From contig JAUWBH010000057.1 in assembly GCA_030605085.1 (NCBI GenBank), positions 1 through 31,320 of the forward strand: DNA of 31,320 nt. Direction: 5' to 3'. This stretch comes from Promethearchaeota archaeon. GTDB taxonomy: Archaea; Asgardarchaeota; Lokiarchaeia; Sigynarchaeales; SOKP01. Both the position numbers and the translations under genes were made by a program. Under the pieces are notes generated by a model. The model was not told the DNA's origin, did not search any database, and was given only the letters and a program-made list of their open reading frames with translations. Positions 6,900 to 14,272 of this stretch are shown piece after piece (position 1 is the stretch's first letter; every line of letters begins with the position of its first letter).

Positions 6900-8441
6900 A
6901 TATCTAAGGTTAAAAATGCGTATAAAGAAATTGAAGATGTTTTAGGATCAGATTATATTACTGATAAAGATTTCATGAAAGCGGCGTACTCTCGGAATGT
7001 AGATCCGGCTTTTCCGGACAGGTGGGCAGATTTGATAGTAAGACCTGAGTCCTCGGAAGAAGTTTCTGAGATAGTAAAAATTGCGAACAAATACAAAATT
7101 CACATGGTTCCACGAGGTGGAGGAGCGGATCTAGTTGGTGGATCGGTTTCTCAAGGGGGAATCCTCATAGATCTTACAAGAATGAATCGTATTTTGGAAA
7201 TTAATGAAAAGGATTATTATTGTGAGGTTGAGACTGGCGTTACCTGGGGTGCTATAGATTCCGAAATGATGCAAAGAGACTACACAACAGGATTTTTAGG
7301 TCCTGGAAGCGGATTTTCCGCAACTGTTTGTGGAAGCATTTCAAATAGCAGTGCGGGATTTGGCTCAACTAAATACGGTTTAGCTACAGATGTTTGTCTA
7401 GGTGTAGAGGTAGTGTTATTTAATCCACAAGGTACAATTATAAGAACAGGGGCTGCAGCTAACAAATACGCTGCACCGTTCTGCCGTTATGGCGTTGCAC
7501 CAGACTTTACGGGGTTGTTCATGGGGGATGTCGGCACGATGGGAATTAAGACAAAAGCATTTTTACGATTGTTCCCAGATCCTCCGTATAAAGCACAGCG
7601 ATATTTTATACTTAATAAAAACGATTATACTAAAGTGTTTGAATTATCGCATAAATTGCGGAAAGAAATTGGAGATGGAATACGTGATTTAATTGTGGTG
7701 CCAACCATAATTGTCCAACTTATGTCGACTCAAGTGGAAAATAAACCTCCTAAAAGACCAAGATTGAGGGGTCCTGTTTTCACATTACATTTGGAAGCTC
7801 CCGATCCACGAATTTTAGACATTTATCTAGAAAAAGCTAATGAGATCATGACGAAAGACGATGCTACTCGACCTTTCGAATGGAAGGAAGTCGATTTAGA
7901 CGCTGAATTGTCGACGGATTGGAAATTCAATTTAAAATACGCTTTTAACTATTTTAACGCAGGAATTTCCACTGCCCCTCCCAAAATTTCGTGTACAACT
8001 TGCCATAAGATTGGTATTTCACGAATACCCGAAATTGTTAAGAATGCTTCTGAATTTGATTTGAAACATCAAAAGTTGGGCGCATTTCCCCCCGGAAGCA
8101 TGTCAGTGTTTGCTATGATCTTATATTTTTTACCAAACGGCAATTGCGTATTCGTGGGGGGATTTATCGCTGATAATGTAGATGATCAACGTAAAATTGC
8201 GATGGATTTATGGCATAAAAAGCTGCGACACCAAGTTCGTTATGGAGGAGTTCATTATTGGCTTAGTGAATCAATTTCGCAATCGATAGTAGAGGCAGAC
8301 GCTTACACTCCGGAATTTATGCAGTTTTTTAAAGACATGAAAAAAGCAGTGGATCCGAATTTTTTATTAAGTCCCAACAAATTTCATCTATATAGTTATG
8401 AAGATGATTACACAAAACATATAGTAAAAGATGAGGAATAA
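6900..8441 (+). CDS. FAD-linked oxidase, GlcD-like (paralogue 3 of 3), apparent ATA start
   Basis: The first ATG in frame, at 6975, would drop the conserved N-terminus. Codons from 6900 read (I)SKVKNAYKEIEDVLG, collinear with the other two paralogues. From there the protein is 513 residues, the same as paralogue 1. The start codon position is ATA, preceded by GGTGA and an in-frame TGA, so initiation at ATA (or at 6975) must be assumed. It has PRGGGADLVGGS, GPGSGFSATV and RYGVAPDFTGLFMGDVGTMG, plus CTTCH at residues 365-369. It ends 17 bases before the Fe-S/CCG protein gene, and the two almost certainly form a GlcD/GlcF-like complex passing electrons from the flavin to Fe-S clusters. The substrate is unknown. 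Confidence 0.85.
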   Translation: MSKVKNAYKEIEDVLGSDYITDKDFMKAAYSRNVDPAFPDRWADLIVRPESSEEVSEIVKIANKYKIHMVPRGGGADLVGGSVSQGGILIDLTRMNRILEINEKDYYCEVETGVTWGAIDSEMMQRDYTTGFLGPGSGFSATVCGSISNSSAGFGSTKYGLATDVCLGVEVVLFNPQGTIIRTGAAANKYAAPFCRYGVAPDFTGLFMGDVGTMGIKTKAFLRLFPDPPYKAQRYFILNKNDYTKVFELSHKLRKEIGDGIRDLIVVPTIIVQLMSTQVENKPPKRPRLRGPVFTLHLEAPDPRILDIYLEKANEIMTKDDATRPFEWKEVDLDAELSTDWKFNLKYAFNYFNAGISTAPPKISCTTCHKIGISRIPEIVKNASEFDLKHQKLGAFPPGSMSVFAMILYFLPNGNCVFVGGFIADNVDDQRKIAMDLWHKKLRHQVRYGGVHYWLSESISQSIVEADAYTPEFMQFFKDMKKAVDPNFLLSPNKFHLYSYEDDYTKHIVKDEE

Positions 8442-8458
8442 ATCTAAAAAAATTAAAA

Positions 8459-9700
8459 ATGGGTGAAAAGAAAATTACAGAATTTGATCCAAAAGAAAAA
8501 TTTAAACGTTTAGCCAAAATTGGCGATAATGTATTGCAGTGCATAAGTTGTGGCGATTGCAGAGAACAAACCGATTACACAGCAGATCCTCCAAAATGGG
8601 GCGTTTGCGTGGCAAAAGAAAATACACCAGGATTCGAGCCTTATTTTGGAAGAGGTAAAATGCAAATTATTCGATCTCTTTGGCAAGGCAAATTAGAATT
8701 GAGTAAAGATATGGCAGAGGTAATTTTTCAGTGTCCTACATGTAATGCGTGTGCAGATGCATGTGCTTACGACATGGATAACGCCTCTATGTACGAAGCT
8801 CTAAGAGCCGAATTAGTAGAGGCAGGTTGTGGGTTAGAGGCACATGTACCAATGAATAAGGCGATGGTAGAGTTATTGAATCCTTATCAGCGGGATAATA
8901 AACAGAAAAGAGAATGGATAGATAAACTCGATTTTAAGGTAAAAGATGCTAATACCGAAACGGCAGAATATTTATACTTTGTGGGCTGTACGGCTGCTTT
9001 AACTCCGGATATTCAAACCGTAGCGATAAATACGGCAAAGGTACTCAAGAAATTAGGCGTTGATTTTTCCACATTTGGAGAACAAGAAGTATGTTGTGGA
9101 TCAGTGGGGAAGAGAACAGGAGATATGAGTGCTTTTAATTCTGTTGCTACAAAAAATTACGAACTATTTAAAAAGAGCGGAGTTAAAACGATATTAACTA
9201 GCTGTGCCGGTTGTTATAGAACTTTAAAAACGGATTATGTTGACTACCTTGAAGATTTAGGTATCGAAGTGCTTCATACAGTTGAATTAATACTTAAAAT
9301 TGCAAATGAAAAAAATATCCAATTAAAGCATTTAGGAATCACTGCAACATACCACGACCCTTGCCATACGGGAAGAAATTCAGGAATGAAAGAAGGAGTT
9401 AATCCTCTATACGAAGAACCGAGAGAACTTCTCTCGAAAATGGCAAATATAATCGAAATGAAAACGATTAAACAATCAGCCAAATGCTGTGGAGCTGGTG
9501 GTGGCGTAAAGAAGGGCTTTCCAGAATTAGCTTTGAAGATTGCTAAGGCTCGAATTCAAGAAGCAGAAGAGACTGGGGCAGAGATTTTAGTAAGTATCTG
9601 TCCTTTCTGCTACAGAAACTTATCTGACGCATTAAAAGATTTAAATTCGGAAATTAAAATGGTTGATCTGATGGAATTATTGGATCAAGCGTTAGAATAA
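8459..9700 (+). CDS. Fe-S oxidoreductase with two CCG domains (GlcF/HdrD/LutA-like)
   Basis: This 413-residue protein has two N-terminal [4Fe-4S] motifs. The first is C28, C31, C34 and C50, with a long last gap (CX2CX2CX15C); the second is C92, C95, C98 and C102. Two CCG domains follow: C177, CCG at 212-214, C249/C252; and C302, CCG at 343-345, C381/C384. CCG domains in HdrB carry non-cubane [4Fe-4S] clusters; in GlcF/GlpC they form the electron-transfer partner of an FAD dehydrogenase. The gene follows oxidase 3 by 17 bases in the same operon, so it is the likely electron acceptor for that flavoprotein and perhaps for all three paralogues. There is no membrane segment. The final acceptor (quinone, heterodisulfide or ferredoxin) is not evident. 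Confidence 0.9.
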   Translation: MGEKKITEFDPKEKFKRLAKIGDNVLQCISCGDCREQTDYTADPPKWGVCVAKENTPGFEPYFGRGKMQIIRSLWQGKLELSKDMAEVIFQCPTCNACADACAYDMDNASMYEALRAELVEAGCGLEAHVPMNKAMVELLNPYQRDNKQKREWIDKLDFKVKDANTETAEYLYFVGCTAALTPDIQTVAINTAKVLKKLGVDFSTFGEQEVCCGSVGKRTGDMSAFNSVATKNYELFKKSGVKTILTSCAGCYRTLKTDYVDYLEDLGIEVLHTVELILKIANEKNIQLKHLGITATYHDPCHTGRNSGMKEGVNPLYEEPRELLSKMANIIEMKTIKQSAKCCGAGGGVKKGFPELALKIAKARIQEAEETGAEILVSICPFCYRNLSDALKDLNSEIKMVDLMELLDQALE

Positions 9701-9704
9701 TAAA

Positions 9705-9714
9705 TTTTTTTTTT
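9705..9714 (+). terminator. T10 tract between the Fe-S gene and the OYE gene
   Basis: Ten T residues start five bases after the stop codon. Partial termination here would separate the oxidase/Fe-S operon from the OYE-like gene 45 bases downstream. Confidence 0.35.
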
Positions 9715-9759
9715 AATTTTAAATTTATTTGAGAATTTAAGTAAAGGTAAAAATCAAAA

Positions 9760-11745
9760 ATGCCAAAATTAAGCGATCCTATAACCATTAGAGGAATGGA
9801 AGTAAAGAACAGATTAGGTTATCCTCCTATGCTGACATTATCATCTGATGCGAAAGGTTGCCCTACTCAAAGAACTTATAATGCCTACGAAGCAAAAGCC
9901 CGTGGGGGAGTAGGATTAATAACATCTGAAGCAGTGTCGGTGGAACCTACCATTTTTAGTGAGCAGAACACTAGTGCGAATATTGGGAGGGACGAAAATA
10001 TCCCAGCTTACAAAAAAATGGCTGATATTGTACATAAATATGGCGCGAAGATTGGAATGCAATTAGCCGATCCTGGTTTAATAGGTTTTGTTCTTGCTTC
10101 GCTTTTTAATATAGATGTAGTACCAATAGGACCATCAAAAGTGGATTTATTACATTTAACTTCTGCGTACGAAATAATGTTGCCAACTTGGTCAGACACT
10201 CTAAAACAAACTGGTGCGGAAGTTAAAGTAATGTCTATTGAAGATATTATACGATTAGAAGATTTATTTGCTGCTGGCGCAAAAAGAGCAATTCAAGCAG
10301 GATTTGACTTTGTTGAGATCCATTCTGCTCATGCTACTGGACACTCTGCATTTTTAGCACCTTACGCTAATATAAGAACTGATCAATATGGAGGTTCTAC
10401 AGAAAATCGATGCCGCTTTTTACTAGAAACCGTAGAAAAAATTAGAAAAAATATCGGTGAAAAACCTCCAATTTTTGTACGAATTTCTGCCGATGAAATG
10501 GTTGATGATGGACTAAAAATTGATGAATCAAAAAAGATTGCTAAGATAATAGAAAATGCAGGAGTAGATTGTATCGATGTAAGTCAAGGAAATATGATTC
10601 GAAACCCTCAAGGTATACAGATCCCAACCTATTATAATCATGGGTGTTTTATCCATTTAGCAGAAAAAATTAAGAAATTTGTTAATATTCCCGTGATGGG
10701 TGTTGGAAGAATTGTTGATCCGAGAATGGCAGACGAGTTCATCCAACAAGGTAAAGCAGATTTAATCTATATGGGCCGTCAATTAATTTGTGATGCCGAT
10801 ACACCTAATAAGTATTTTAACGGACAACTTGACGATATTAGATATTGTATTGGTTGTTTACAAGGATGTATGTCAGTATGTGTACTTGATGCTTTTAGTG
10901 GTCAAAATTTTAAAGAACTTACTCCCTCTACTGACCTAAAAAAGATTGTGATATTGGGAGCGGGAATTGCAGGGATGGAAGCAGCGAGAATTGCAAAAAT
11001 AAGAGGGCACGAAGTAGAAATATACGAAAAATCTGACAAGGTAGGTGGATTACTTCCTCTTGTAGCCGCAGAATACAAAAAAGAGGAGTTCATGAACATA
11101 GTAAATTATTTAGAAACTCAATTAAAAAAACTAAATGTACCTATCCATCTAAATAAAGAATTAACGAAAGAGGAAATAATATCCTTAAAACCAGATATTC
11201 TAGTTCTAGCAGTAGGTACAGATGCAACTATCCCTGTGAATTTGAAAGGAAAACCAAATATTTTAACGCAAGACGAGGCAATTTTAAAATCTAAACCTAT
11301 GGGAAAAAACTTAGCTGTTTGGGGTTTAAATACATATTGGAAAGGAGGGGCGGAAACAGCTATAACATTAGCGGAACAAGGATATAACATTAAAGCCCTT
11401 ATTGGGTCAAATACAATAATAGCACAGTTAGTTTGGCTCGCAACAGGAAGAAGACTTTGGATACTTCAATATTTCAGAGATAAAAATATACCCGTTTATA
11501 AAAAAGCGAAACTTTTAGATGTAACCGAGAGGGGTATAAAATTCCTTGACGAGAACAAACAAGAACAATTTATTGAAGTGGATAATTTAGTTTACTGTGG
11601 ATCTCGAATATCAAACGCAAAACCTTTAAGAAAAATATTTGAAGGAGTTGCCCCTAAAACCGTGGTAGTTGGAGACGCTCGTAAATCGGGTGATATTGCT
11701 ACGGCATTGTCAATGGCCCAAACATTTGCCAGAAAATTAAAATAA
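9760..11745 (+). CDS. OYE-family enoate/2,4-dienoyl-CoA reductase-like flavoprotein (complete)
   Basis: At 661 residues this is the usual length for FadH/BaiCD-type enzymes. The FMN barrel covers about residues 1-360, with the ligand-binding HSAH starting at 187 and RTDQYGGSTENR after it. The Fe-S cysteines are C363, C366, C370 and C374. An FAD/NAD(P)H domain begins near GAGIAGMEAAR (about 395-405), with a second nucleotide-binding segment around 520. Relatives reduce activated C=C bonds of dienoyl-CoA, bile-acid CoA or enoates. Two departures are seen in both copies here: Thr replaces the Tyr two residues after HxAH, and the Cys3-Cys4 spacing is 3 instead of about 11. The start ATG follows AAAGGT. 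It lies downstream of the oxidase/Fe-S pair in the same direction and may exchange electrons with it. Confidence 0.9.
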   Translation: MPKLSDPITIRGMEVKNRLGYPPMLTLSSDAKGCPTQRTYNAYEAKARGGVGLITSEAVSVEPTIFSEQNTSANIGRDENIPAYKKMADIVHKYGAKIGMQLADPGLIGFVLASLFNIDVVPIGPSKVDLLHLTSAYEIMLPTWSDTLKQTGAEVKVMSIEDIIRLEDLFAAGAKRAIQAGFDFVEIHSAHATGHSAFLAPYANIRTDQYGGSTENRCRFLLETVEKIRKNIGEKPPIFVRISADEMVDDGLKIDESKKIAKIIENAGVDCIDVSQGNMIRNPQGIQIPTYYNHGCFIHLAEKIKKFVNIPVMGVGRIVDPRMADEFIQQGKADLIYMGRQLICDADTPNKYFNGQLDDIRYCIGCLQGCMSVCVLDAFSGQNFKELTPSTDLKKIVILGAGIAGMEAARIAKIRGHEVEIYEKSDKVGGLLPLVAAEYKKEEFMNIVNYLETQLKKLNVPIHLNKELTKEEIISLKPDILVLAVGTDATIPVNLKGKPNILTQDEAILKSKPMGKNLAVWGLNTYWKGGAETAITLAEQGYNIKALIGSNTIIAQLVWLATGRRLWILQYFRDKNIPVYKKAKLLDVTERGIKFLDENKQEQFIEVDNLVYCGSRISNAKPLRKIFEGVAPKTVVVGDARKSGDIATALSMAQTFARKLK

Positions 11746-11877
11746 AAAACTAAAATATTATATTTTAAAATTTATTTCTTACTATCTTTTTTAATATCTT
11801 ATTAAGAGATATGGACTTAAATTAAAATAAAGAATTTTTAAAAAAGTGGAATCAATTATAAAATCAAAAGGAAGTGA

Positions 11878-12219
11878 ATGATAAAGATTTTAATTAACGT
11901 ATGGTATCCAATTGAGAAAAGTAATGAAGTTGCGAAAAAATTCATTGAAGTTGAAAAGGTTTTTCCTATAAATTCGCCTTTAATAAAACCTTTAACATTA
12001 TGGGAATCATGGGCAACTAAAACTGGTATAAAGGGAACAAGCATATTTAAGGGTATAAAAGGGAAATTTAAGGAAACAATAAGTTTTTTTGTTAGACGCT
12101 TGAGCATGTATGCGCAAGATATCGAGGGATATACATTTGAAATAGCCGCATCATTCACGAGTAAGGAAGGAAAAACATTAATAGGGAAAGATTTATCTGA
12201 ATTTTTAATTCCTGAATAA
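11878..12219 (+). CDS. Hypothetical protein (113 aa)
   Basis: ATG 11878 follows a good ribosome binding site (AAAAGGAAGTGA). The 113-residue product alternates strands and helices: IKILINVWYP, a helix with EVAKKFIEVEK, then a strand with ISFFVRRLSMYAQDI and FEIAASFTSKEG. This suggests a small ferredoxin-like alpha/beta fold such as the dimeric alpha-beta barrels, but no family motif or catalytic residue is recognisable. There is no signal or membrane segment. It sits between the OYE gene and an OYE relic, upstream of the ligases, so a role as a small accessory or ligand-binding protein of the locus is possible but unproven. Confidence 0.65.
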   Translation: MIKILINVWYPIEKSNEVAKKFIEVEKVFPINSPLIKPLTLWESWATKTGIKGTSIFKGIKGKFKETISFFVRRLSMYAQDIEGYTFEIAASFTSKEGKTLIGKDLSEFLIPE

Positions 12220-12254
12220 ATTCATTTAGAGCTTATTTATTATTTAAAAAAAGA

Positions 12255-12323
12255 GATAAAAGACCTCGAGATATAGCAGAAGCAATGAAGGACGCCCAAC
12301 TATTTGCCCAAAAATTAAAATAA
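12255..12323 (+). pseudogene. 3'-terminal relic of another OYE-like gene
   Basis: The frame reads DKRPRDIAEAMKDAQLFAQKLK followed by TAA, which matches the extreme C-terminus of the OYE copy ending at 1432 (RPRNIGEAMKDAQTFARKLK). A 21-base block, GAAGCAATGAAGGACGCCCAA, is identical to that copy. Nothing recognisable remains upstream. A third OYE-like gene once ended here, or a 3' fragment was copied by recombination. Confidence 0.8.
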
Positions 12324-12422
12324 ATTCTTTTTATTCCACCTAAAATACATTTTTTAAACAAAAATCACTTATTTTTTTAATAATTTTTATATGTAAAAAA
12401 AATCAATAAAGGTTTACTAAAA

Positions 12423-14135
12423 ATGTCGCTAGATCAAATTAATACATTTATGAATATGATTAGAAAAAAAGAAGGAATTACTCCAAAAACTGTTTTTGGT
12501 GAGATTGTTAAGCGTAAAGCGGAGCGGGTTGGAAATAAGGTTTTCTTAACATATATTAGAGATTTTGATAAGGGAATAGAAGAAAAATATACATATAAAG
12601 ATATGCATATTCAATCCAATCGATTGGCGAATGGCCTATTAAAGTTGGGATTAAAAAAGGGTGATGGAGTTTCCATATTTCAAATAAATAGCCCTGAATA
12701 CCTCTTTGTATTGTTTGCTAGTTTTAAAATGGGCTGTTATGTGGTGTTAGTGAATATAGGTTTACGTGCAGAGGGTTTAAGTTATATAGTAGATCATTCT
12801 GATAGTAAAGCTTTTATACTACATTGGACTTTATTAGACGCTTATTTAAAAATAAAAGATCAATTGCCAAAAATCAAACATGTTATAGTAGACATAAATG
12901 AAGCACCTACCGATTTAAAATTACACGAAGGTGCATTATCTCTCCAAAGTGTAATGGAAGCCCCCGAGGATGATATCAAAGTAGACATCGATCCAAATGA
13001 TATGGCCATTCTAATATATACATCGGGCACAACTGGGCTCCCTAAAGCGACGACATTTTTTTATGGAAGATCGTTGATGGGAGACGCTCTTGTGTTTATG
13101 GGTCTCATAGCCTTTGGGATTGGTCGTCCGGGTGATGTATTATTCACTTGTTTACCATTATTCCATGGAAATGCACTTCAATTAACGACAATGCCCGGAT
13201 ATATGGCTGAATGGCCCGTCGTCCTATCAAAAAGGTTTTCTGCTTCAAGATTTTGGGATATGATTCGTAAATATAAAGTTACAAATTTTAACCTGTTGGG
13301 ATCAATGCCACAATATCTGTTAAAACAACCTCCGAGACCAAACGATGGAGAGAATAAAGTATGGCGCGTTAATTCGGCTGCTTGCCCCAAAGAGCTAATT
13401 AAAGATTTTGAAGAGAGATTTAAATTGAAAGTCTATGAGGGTTATGGTGCGGTTGATGGAGGCGGTTTTTTCCTCGGAACCTATGGCAGAGAAAAAGAAA
13501 AACCTCCAGTAGGTACAATGGGAAAACCAGCTAATAATGTTACAGCGGAAATAATGGATGAAGATGGTAATATTTTGGAACCTGATGAGGTAGGAGAACT
13601 GGTCTTTTTAGTTAAAGAAGAAGAAAAAGAACAGAGGCAGGTTAAATATTATAAAGATGAAGCTGCTTCTAAAAGATTAATTGAGAAAGGAACAGACGGT
13701 AGATTATGGTTCCATACAGGGGATTTAACAACAAAAGATAAGGATGGATGGTTCTTCTTCGTGGATCGGAAAAAAGATTCAATTAGGAGACGCGGAGAAA
13801 ACATTGCAGCTTGGAGCATTGAACGGGTGATTAATAGACATGAAAAAATCCTGGAATCAGCTGCGTATGGCATAAAGTCATCTCAAGTAGGAGAGGATTA
13901 TGCTGAAGATGAGGTAATGGTTGCAGTGGTTTTAAAACTAGGTGAAACCTTGACTCCTGAAGAAGTTCTTGATTTTTGTAAGGATAAACTTGCTACTTTT
14001 CAAATTCCTCGATTTATAGAATTTGTAGATAAGCTTCCTAAAACCGAAGTACATCGAATAATGAAGCGTTTTCTTAAGGAACGTGGAGTTACAGAAAAAA
14101 CTTATGACCGAGAAAAATCTGATTATATTAAATAA
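12423..14135 (+). CDS. AMP-forming acyl-CoA ligase (paralogue 1)
   Basis: This 570-residue member of the ANL superfamily has the P-loop YTSGTTGLPKAT (about residues 197-208), YEGYGAVDGGG, WFHTGDL and the hinge DRKKDSIRRRGENIA. These enzymes activate a carboxylic acid with ATP and join it to CoA, the entry step of catabolism. The style is close to long-chain/crotonobetaine-type ligases (CaiC, BaiB, FadD). At the C-terminus the A10 motif, usually PKTxxGKxxR, reads PKTEVHRIMK, so the adenylation lysine is Arg545. The second ligase has the same change. It is followed 137 bases later by its paralogue. Substrate specificity cannot be read, but neighbouring genes point to a methyl-branched or cyclic acid. 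Confidence 0.92.
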   Translation: MSLDQINTFMNMIRKKEGITPKTVFGEIVKRKAERVGNKVFLTYIRDFDKGIEEKYTYKDMHIQSNRLANGLLKLGLKKGDGVSIFQINSPEYLFVLFASFKMGCYVVLVNIGLRAEGLSYIVDHSDSKAFILHWTLLDAYLKIKDQLPKIKHVIVDINEAPTDLKLHEGALSLQSVMEAPEDDIKVDIDPNDMAILIYTSGTTGLPKATTFFYGRSLMGDALVFMGLIAFGIGRPGDVLFTCLPLFHGNALQLTTMPGYMAEWPVVLSKRFSASRFWDMIRKYKVTNFNLLGSMPQYLLKQPPRPNDGENKVWRVNSAACPKELIKDFEERFKLKVYEGYGAVDGGGFFLGTYGREKEKPPVGTMGKPANNVTAEIMDEDGNILEPDEVGELVFLVKEEEKEQRQVKYYKDEAASKRLIEKGTDGRLWFHTGDLTTKDKDGWFFFVDRKKDSIRRRGENIAAWSIERVINRHEKILESAAYGIKSSQVGEDYAEDEVMVAVVLKLGETLTPEEVLDFCKDKLATFQIPRFIEFVDKLPKTEVHRIMKRFLKERGVTEKTYDREKSDYIK

Positions 14136-14151
14136 CGAGATCTATAGATAT

Positions 14152-14167
14152 ATTTTTTGTTTTTTTT
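14152..14167 (+). terminator. Oligo-T tract between the two ligase genes
   Basis: Two T-runs (6 and 8) separated by one G lie about 15 bases after the first ligase stop. This is a candidate archaeal terminator. Confidence 0.35.
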
Positions 14168-14272
14168 AATTTTTTATAAACTTTAAACGATTTATACGAG
14201 GAAAGATTTTAATTAAAAAAAAATTTAAGCATTTTAACTAAGGAAAAAAAATTAAAACAAAAATGAACCAAA

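Noticed and set aside
11856..12158. Minus-strand frame of 100 residues opposite the 113-residue gene
   Set aside because: The plus-strand frame has a good ribosome binding site and sensible composition; the antisense frame has neither.
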